In this document: positions 40,531 through 42,867 of the stretch, in pieces
How positions within the stretch are numbered: position 1 is the first letter of the stretch
Layout of the letters: the number at the start of each line of letters is the position of its first letter
DNA from: an uncultured Lachnospiraceae bacterium
Lineage (GTDB): Bacteria > Bacillota > Clostridia > Lachnospirales > Lachnospiraceae
Reading direction: 5' to 3'
Length of the DNA: 42,867 nucleotides
NCBI GenBank assembly: GCA_900550475.1
Contig: URSA01000019.1
Span: forward strand, 1-42,867
Program-made: the position numbers and the translations under genes
Notes under the pieces: generated by a model
Seen by the model: the letters and a program-made list of their open reading frames with translations, nothing else
What the model was told of the DNA's origin: nothing
Databases searched by the model: none

Positions 40531-41049
40531 TCATCTCAGCAAATCAGACAAGCTGTATTCTCCTTTGGGGATATTTGCTGTTCTGCGATACTCTTTTATG
40601 GCTTTCACCAAGAGCTGAGGATTACTGAAATACTGCTTCACAAAATCATACGACTTCACATCATGCATCCGAAGATTTATTTTACAAAATTCGCTTGGTT
40701 TTTTTCCAGAACGCTTAAACTGATCATATGCTCCTTCCGCATGAATAATCAGCATTTCAATTTCTGGAGCAGTAATGACATTTACCACGTCAATTTTCTG
40801 CTCATATGCTTTACTCAATCGAAATTCCTCTCTGCGAGAATCCAAAATCCGTATCACAGAAATCTGCTCATCGAATCCTTTCCGTAAGTATCGCTCCTCG
40901 AATCGTTTAGCACTTCTGCAACGGATGACACGTTCTTCCAACATTTCTTCTCTGTTGAAAATCAGAAGATCATTATCAACCAGTATGTCGATAATAGCTT
41001 CTTCGGCAGAGCCTTCACATATACACGCCTTGTATTTTGCTAATTCCAT
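40531..41049 (-). CDS. TOPRIM/RloB-like partner of an AAA ATPase (putative antiphage effector)
   Basis: A 172-residue protein. The start KYKACICEGSAEEAIIDIL recalls the TOPRIM E-G-x-x-E motif (E12, E16/E17). VIRILDSRREEF (D70) and ITAPEIEMLIIHAEGAYDQF (E96) could supply further acids, although the usual DxD is not clear. Such small TOPRIM- or RloB-like proteins pair with COG1106-type ATPases in AbiL-like and OLD-like defence modules. It starts 12 nt after the ATPase stop. Nuclease action is inference; the operon architecture is the main support. Confidence 0.65.
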   Translation of the reverse strand: MELAKYKACICEGSAEEAIIDILVDNDLLIFNREEMLEERVIRCRSAKRFEERYLRKGFDEQISVIRILDSRREEFRLSKAYEQKIDVVNVITAPEIEMLIIHAEGAYDQFKRSGKKPSEFCKINLRMHDVKSYDFVKQYFSNPQLLVKAIKEYRRTANIPKGEYSLSDLLR

Positions 41050-41061
41050 TCTGCCGCCTCC

Positions 41062-42213
41062 TTAATTGATTGAAGCAGCCAAGCTTTTCTTCAAGCGCAT
41101 ATACGCTTCATATGCTGGCGTTGTTCCCTCAAGGAAGCCGCTCTGGTAAGCATCACTCTTTTTAATATCATTACGTTTCAATATATAGCTCAGATTTTCT
41201 GCTGTAATGCCATTACGGTTTCTAACGATACAAATTCCGTCATTTCGGTCATATTCGTCCAGCAGTTCCGGGTAATGCGTAGTGAAAATAAGCGTTCCGC
41301 CATTTTTGTTCAGTCGGCTGTCCATAAAGAAGCGCACTAAGGTCGTTACAATTTCCTTGTTGAAATGATTCTCTATTTCATCTACCAGAAGATAACCACC
41401 TGAATGAAGAACTTCCTTTACCATCGAGAATGTAATAATACCCTTAATCGTACCAGAGGACAGATACTGCTCAAGGTCTGCCGCATTATTCAGGATAATC
41501 TCTTCTTCATCCTTAAACTTCAAGTGGATAAATGTTTTTCCCTCTGTCTGCTCAAAACACAATTTCTCAATGGTCGGATCGAGAAATGCAATTACCTCCA
41601 ATGGAATATCTTCGGTAAATGGAAGCACATTCACATTCGTATAGGAAAGCAGGCTGAATATTTCCACTGTATCATTCGCTTTTTTATTATGTGCAATGAC
41701 AAAGCTGACATCATCAGAAAGGTATGCTTCATCGCTATTGCGCTGCTCTACAGGCTTCATTCCTGTAAAATCTGTCAGATACTTTTTCGACTTAACGGTT
41801 GCAATCGGTTTTTCCCAAAGGCTTTCAGACAGAATCGAATACACATATTCCCCTGTTTTCGACTTCTTTGCCGCAATTACAGTTTCCAAGCAGCAGACGT
41901 AGCTACGCTTATCATAAAAATATGTGCGGATTGTAACATTCTTCGCTCCGCCAAGAATGCTTTTTGCCTCCACATGATTGATGGGCTCATTTTTCACAAT
42001 ATTTAAGGCCAAGCTAATGACCTTTAATACCGAGGTCTTGCCAGATGCGTTAATTCCAATGAAAGCACAGGCAGAGTGGAGATAGTAGTTATCCGTCAAA
42101 CGGTAAAGACTATCTTTGTCCTCTTCGCAAACACGTTGCTGCGTATAAAAGCAAATATCCAAGTCTTTTTTGAATAATGGGAGTCCTTGTGCGGTGATGC
42201 GGAGTATTTTCAT
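41062..42213 (-). CDS. COG1106-type AAA ATPase (AbiL-like defence ATPase)
   Basis: A 383-residue ABC/SMC-like ATPase without membrane segments. It has Walker A GINASGKTS (53-61), the short signature LSSGT near 249, Walker B LLVDEIENHF near 275 and the switch histidine in FTTHYPE near 310. The insertion between the halves is about 170 residues, too short for an SMC coiled coil. It is expected to bind DNA ends or nucleotides and to gate the nuclease-like partner. AGGAGG precedes the start and a strong promoter lies at 42266-42294. A 143-bp piece of this gene is duplicated upstream. Confidence 0.85.
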   Translation of the reverse strand: MKILRITAQGLPLFKKDLDICFYTQQRVCEEDKDSLYRLTDNYYLHSACAFIGINASGKTSVLKVISLALNIVKNEPINHVEAKSILGGAKNVTIRTYFYDKRSYVCCLETVIAAKKSKTGEYVYSILSESLWEKPIATVKSKKYLTDFTGMKPVEQRNSDEAYLSDDVSFVIAHNKKANDTVEIFSLLSYTNVNVLPFTEDIPLEVIAFLDPTIEKLCFEQTEGKTFIHLKFKDEEEIILNNAADLEQYLSSGTIKGIITFSMVKEVLHSGGYLLVDEIENHFNKEIVTTLVRFFMDSRLNKNGGTLIFTTHYPELLDEYDRNDGICIVRNRNGITAENLSYILKRNDIKKSDAYQSGFLEGTTPAYEAYMRLKKSLAASIN

Positions 42214-42236
42214 AGGTAGTCCTCCTCTAAAAACAG

Positions 42237-42320
42237 TTTTTTCGTTTTTATTTTCTTATAATCTTATTATACGCCGCAAATCAGAAAATATCAACGGATT
42301 TTCCGTTTTTATTTTCTTAT
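42237..42320. repeat. Direct repeats and palindrome flanking the defence promoter
   Basis: TTTTTCGTTTTTATTTTCTTAT (in pieces: CGTTTTTATTTTCTTAT) occurs at 42237-42258 and again, with one base change, at 42299-42320, 62 bp apart. They bracket the -35/-10 region. AACGGA-TTT-TCCGTT (42293-42307) is a perfect palindrome touching the -35 box. This looks like a repressor operator set; no regulator gene is evident beside it. Confidence 0.6.
42266..42294 (-). promoter_or_regulatory. Sigma-A promoter of the ATPase/TOPRIM-like operon
   Basis: Minus-strand -35 TTGATA (42289-42294), 17-bp spacer, consensus -10 TATAAT (42266-42271), about 50 bp before the ATPase start codon with its AGGAGG site. Confidence 0.85.
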
Positions 42321-42352
42321 TTGTTTTTGACACTAAAAAGTATCCGTTCAAT

Positions 42353-42478
42353 ATGGCAAGCCCTGTGATTGCTGACCCGTTCCACCGCATGAAATACATG
42401 GAGCGTCATGGAAGCGGCCTACGCAAAATCGTCAGGGAAACCGAAAAGCCGCCTGGATATACAGCGGCATATCCTTAA
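42353..42478 (+). pseudogene. C-terminal remnant of an AlbA_2-type ATP-binding regulator
   Basis: Forty-one codons read SPVIADPFHRMKYMERHGSG and then LRKIVRETEKPPGY before a stop. The RxPVIAD-x-F-x-R-x-x-YMERxGSG pattern is characteristic of the C-terminal part of AlbA_2 (putative DNA-binding) / HATPase_c_4 proteins, which are normally several hundred residues long. All upstream parts are missing. Its end runs straight into the duplicated ATPase fragment, so it was fused there by recombination. Confidence 0.65.
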
Positions 42479-42613
42479 ACTTCAAGTGTATAAATGTTTT
42501 TCCCTCTGTCTGCTCAAAGCACAATTTCTCAATGGTCGGATCGAGAAATGCAATTACCTCCAATGGAATATCTTCGGTAAATGGAAGCACATTCACATTC
42601 GTATAGGAAAGCA
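42471..42613 (-). repeat. 143-bp duplicate of an internal part of the defence ATPase gene
   Basis: This segment matches 41509-41651 with only two differences, in the same orientation and exactly 962 bp away. It encodes the LSYTNVNVLPFTEDIPLEVI part of the ATPase, without start or stop context. It may be what is left of a second ATPase copy or a recombination by-product. Both ends coincide with breaks: the AlbA_2 remnant on the left, unrelated DNA on the right. Confidence 0.95.
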
Positions 42614-42867
42614 TACCTGAATTTCTGATTTTTGAAAAATTGGAAAACAGGCTCCTCTGGAAAACAATCGTTATTCAGAAGGGCCTGTTTGAGTTATCTG
42701 CTTTTGGGGAATTAGGGGGGCTATGGCGAGCGTTTTTGTGCTTTTGGAGGCATTTAACCGTAAAGGGGCTGCTGCACTTGGACTTTTTTCCTTGTGCAAC
42801 AGCCCCTTCATACATTCATTATAGCTTTTATCATCCATTTTATTTGCCCCAAACAGCCGCTGCATTC
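42614..42867. other. Hairpin-rich DNA at the right window edge
   Basis: No gene is clear. AAACAGGC/GCCTGTTT (42645-42690) forms a minus-strand hairpin followed by a T-rich tail. GGGGCTGCTGCAC (42765-42777) pairs with GTGCAACAGCCCC (42794-42806) with one mismatch. A minus-strand open frame enters from the right edge (ends at 42671) but is not recognised. The second palindrome resembles insertion-sequence ends or a transposase terminator, so an IS may start just beyond the window. Confidence 0.4.

Noticed and set aside
36201..42867. CRISPR array or conjugation genes in the accessory region
   Set aside because: No regularly spaced repeats of CRISPR size, and no relaxase, coupling protein or type IV secretion genes are present; an integrative element or defence island is all that can be supported.

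Overview
The window looks like a chromosome segment of a low-to-mid GC Clostridia, most likely a gut Lachnospiraceae. The reasons are strong AGGAGG-type ribosome binding sites, sigma-A promoters with 17-bp spacers, prfB with the Firmicutes-type internal frameshift, an FMN riboswitch in front of a RibU-type ECF transporter, and Lachnospiraceae-like hypothetical proteins. Species cannot be named from the sequence alone.

Region 1 (1-12.7 kb): two tRNA-Ser genes, then a pectin / rhamnogalacturonan oligosaccharide locus. On the minus strand a lipoprotein solute-binding protein, two LplB/LplC-type permeases, a CE12-type SGNH acetylesterase and an ankyrin-GH43 fusion form one operon. Divergent to it are a membrane-anchored AraC-type sensor-regulator, a LacI-like sugar-binding domain fused to GGDEF, and a beta-lactamase-fold serine hydrolase. 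No transport ATPase is present, as is usual for this importer class, which uses a shared MsmX-type ATPase. A pectin methylesterase and an AraC-GGDEF fusion at 31.9-33.7 kb probably belong to the same physiology. None of the enzymes has a signal peptide, so breakdown after uptake is likely.

Region 2 (12.7-31.7 kb): housekeeping genes. A minus-strand series holds ycxB-like, tsaE, tsaB, rimI, a zinc-ribbon protein, rnz, a DUF6715-like protein, tsaD and ispD (t6A modification, tRNA 3' processing, isoprenoids). Then come mscL with an added zinc ribbon, an FMN-riboswitch/ribU unit, an XRE regulator with a DUF3169 partner and a possible leader peptide gene, an AAA/DUF4143 ATPase, tex with a metallophosphoesterase, three small plus-strand genes, prfB and secA.

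Region 3 (33.7-42.9 kb): accessory DNA. It starts with a PanE-like reductase and two decayed genes (an AraC regulator and an ABC exporter). A DUF4160-DUF2442 pair between related hairpins follows. Next are two tandem paralogous tyrosine recombinases, an excisionase-like HTH protein, a MazF/PemK-type toxin, and a leader region with many short hairpins. Last is a two-gene ATPase plus TOPRIM-like module resembling abortive-infection pairs (AbiL-like). Its promoter lies between direct repeats, and upstream are a 143-bp duplicate of its own ATPase gene, an AlbA_2-type gene remnant and hairpin-rich DNA reaching the window edge. This part looks AT-richer by eye and shows repeated recombination.
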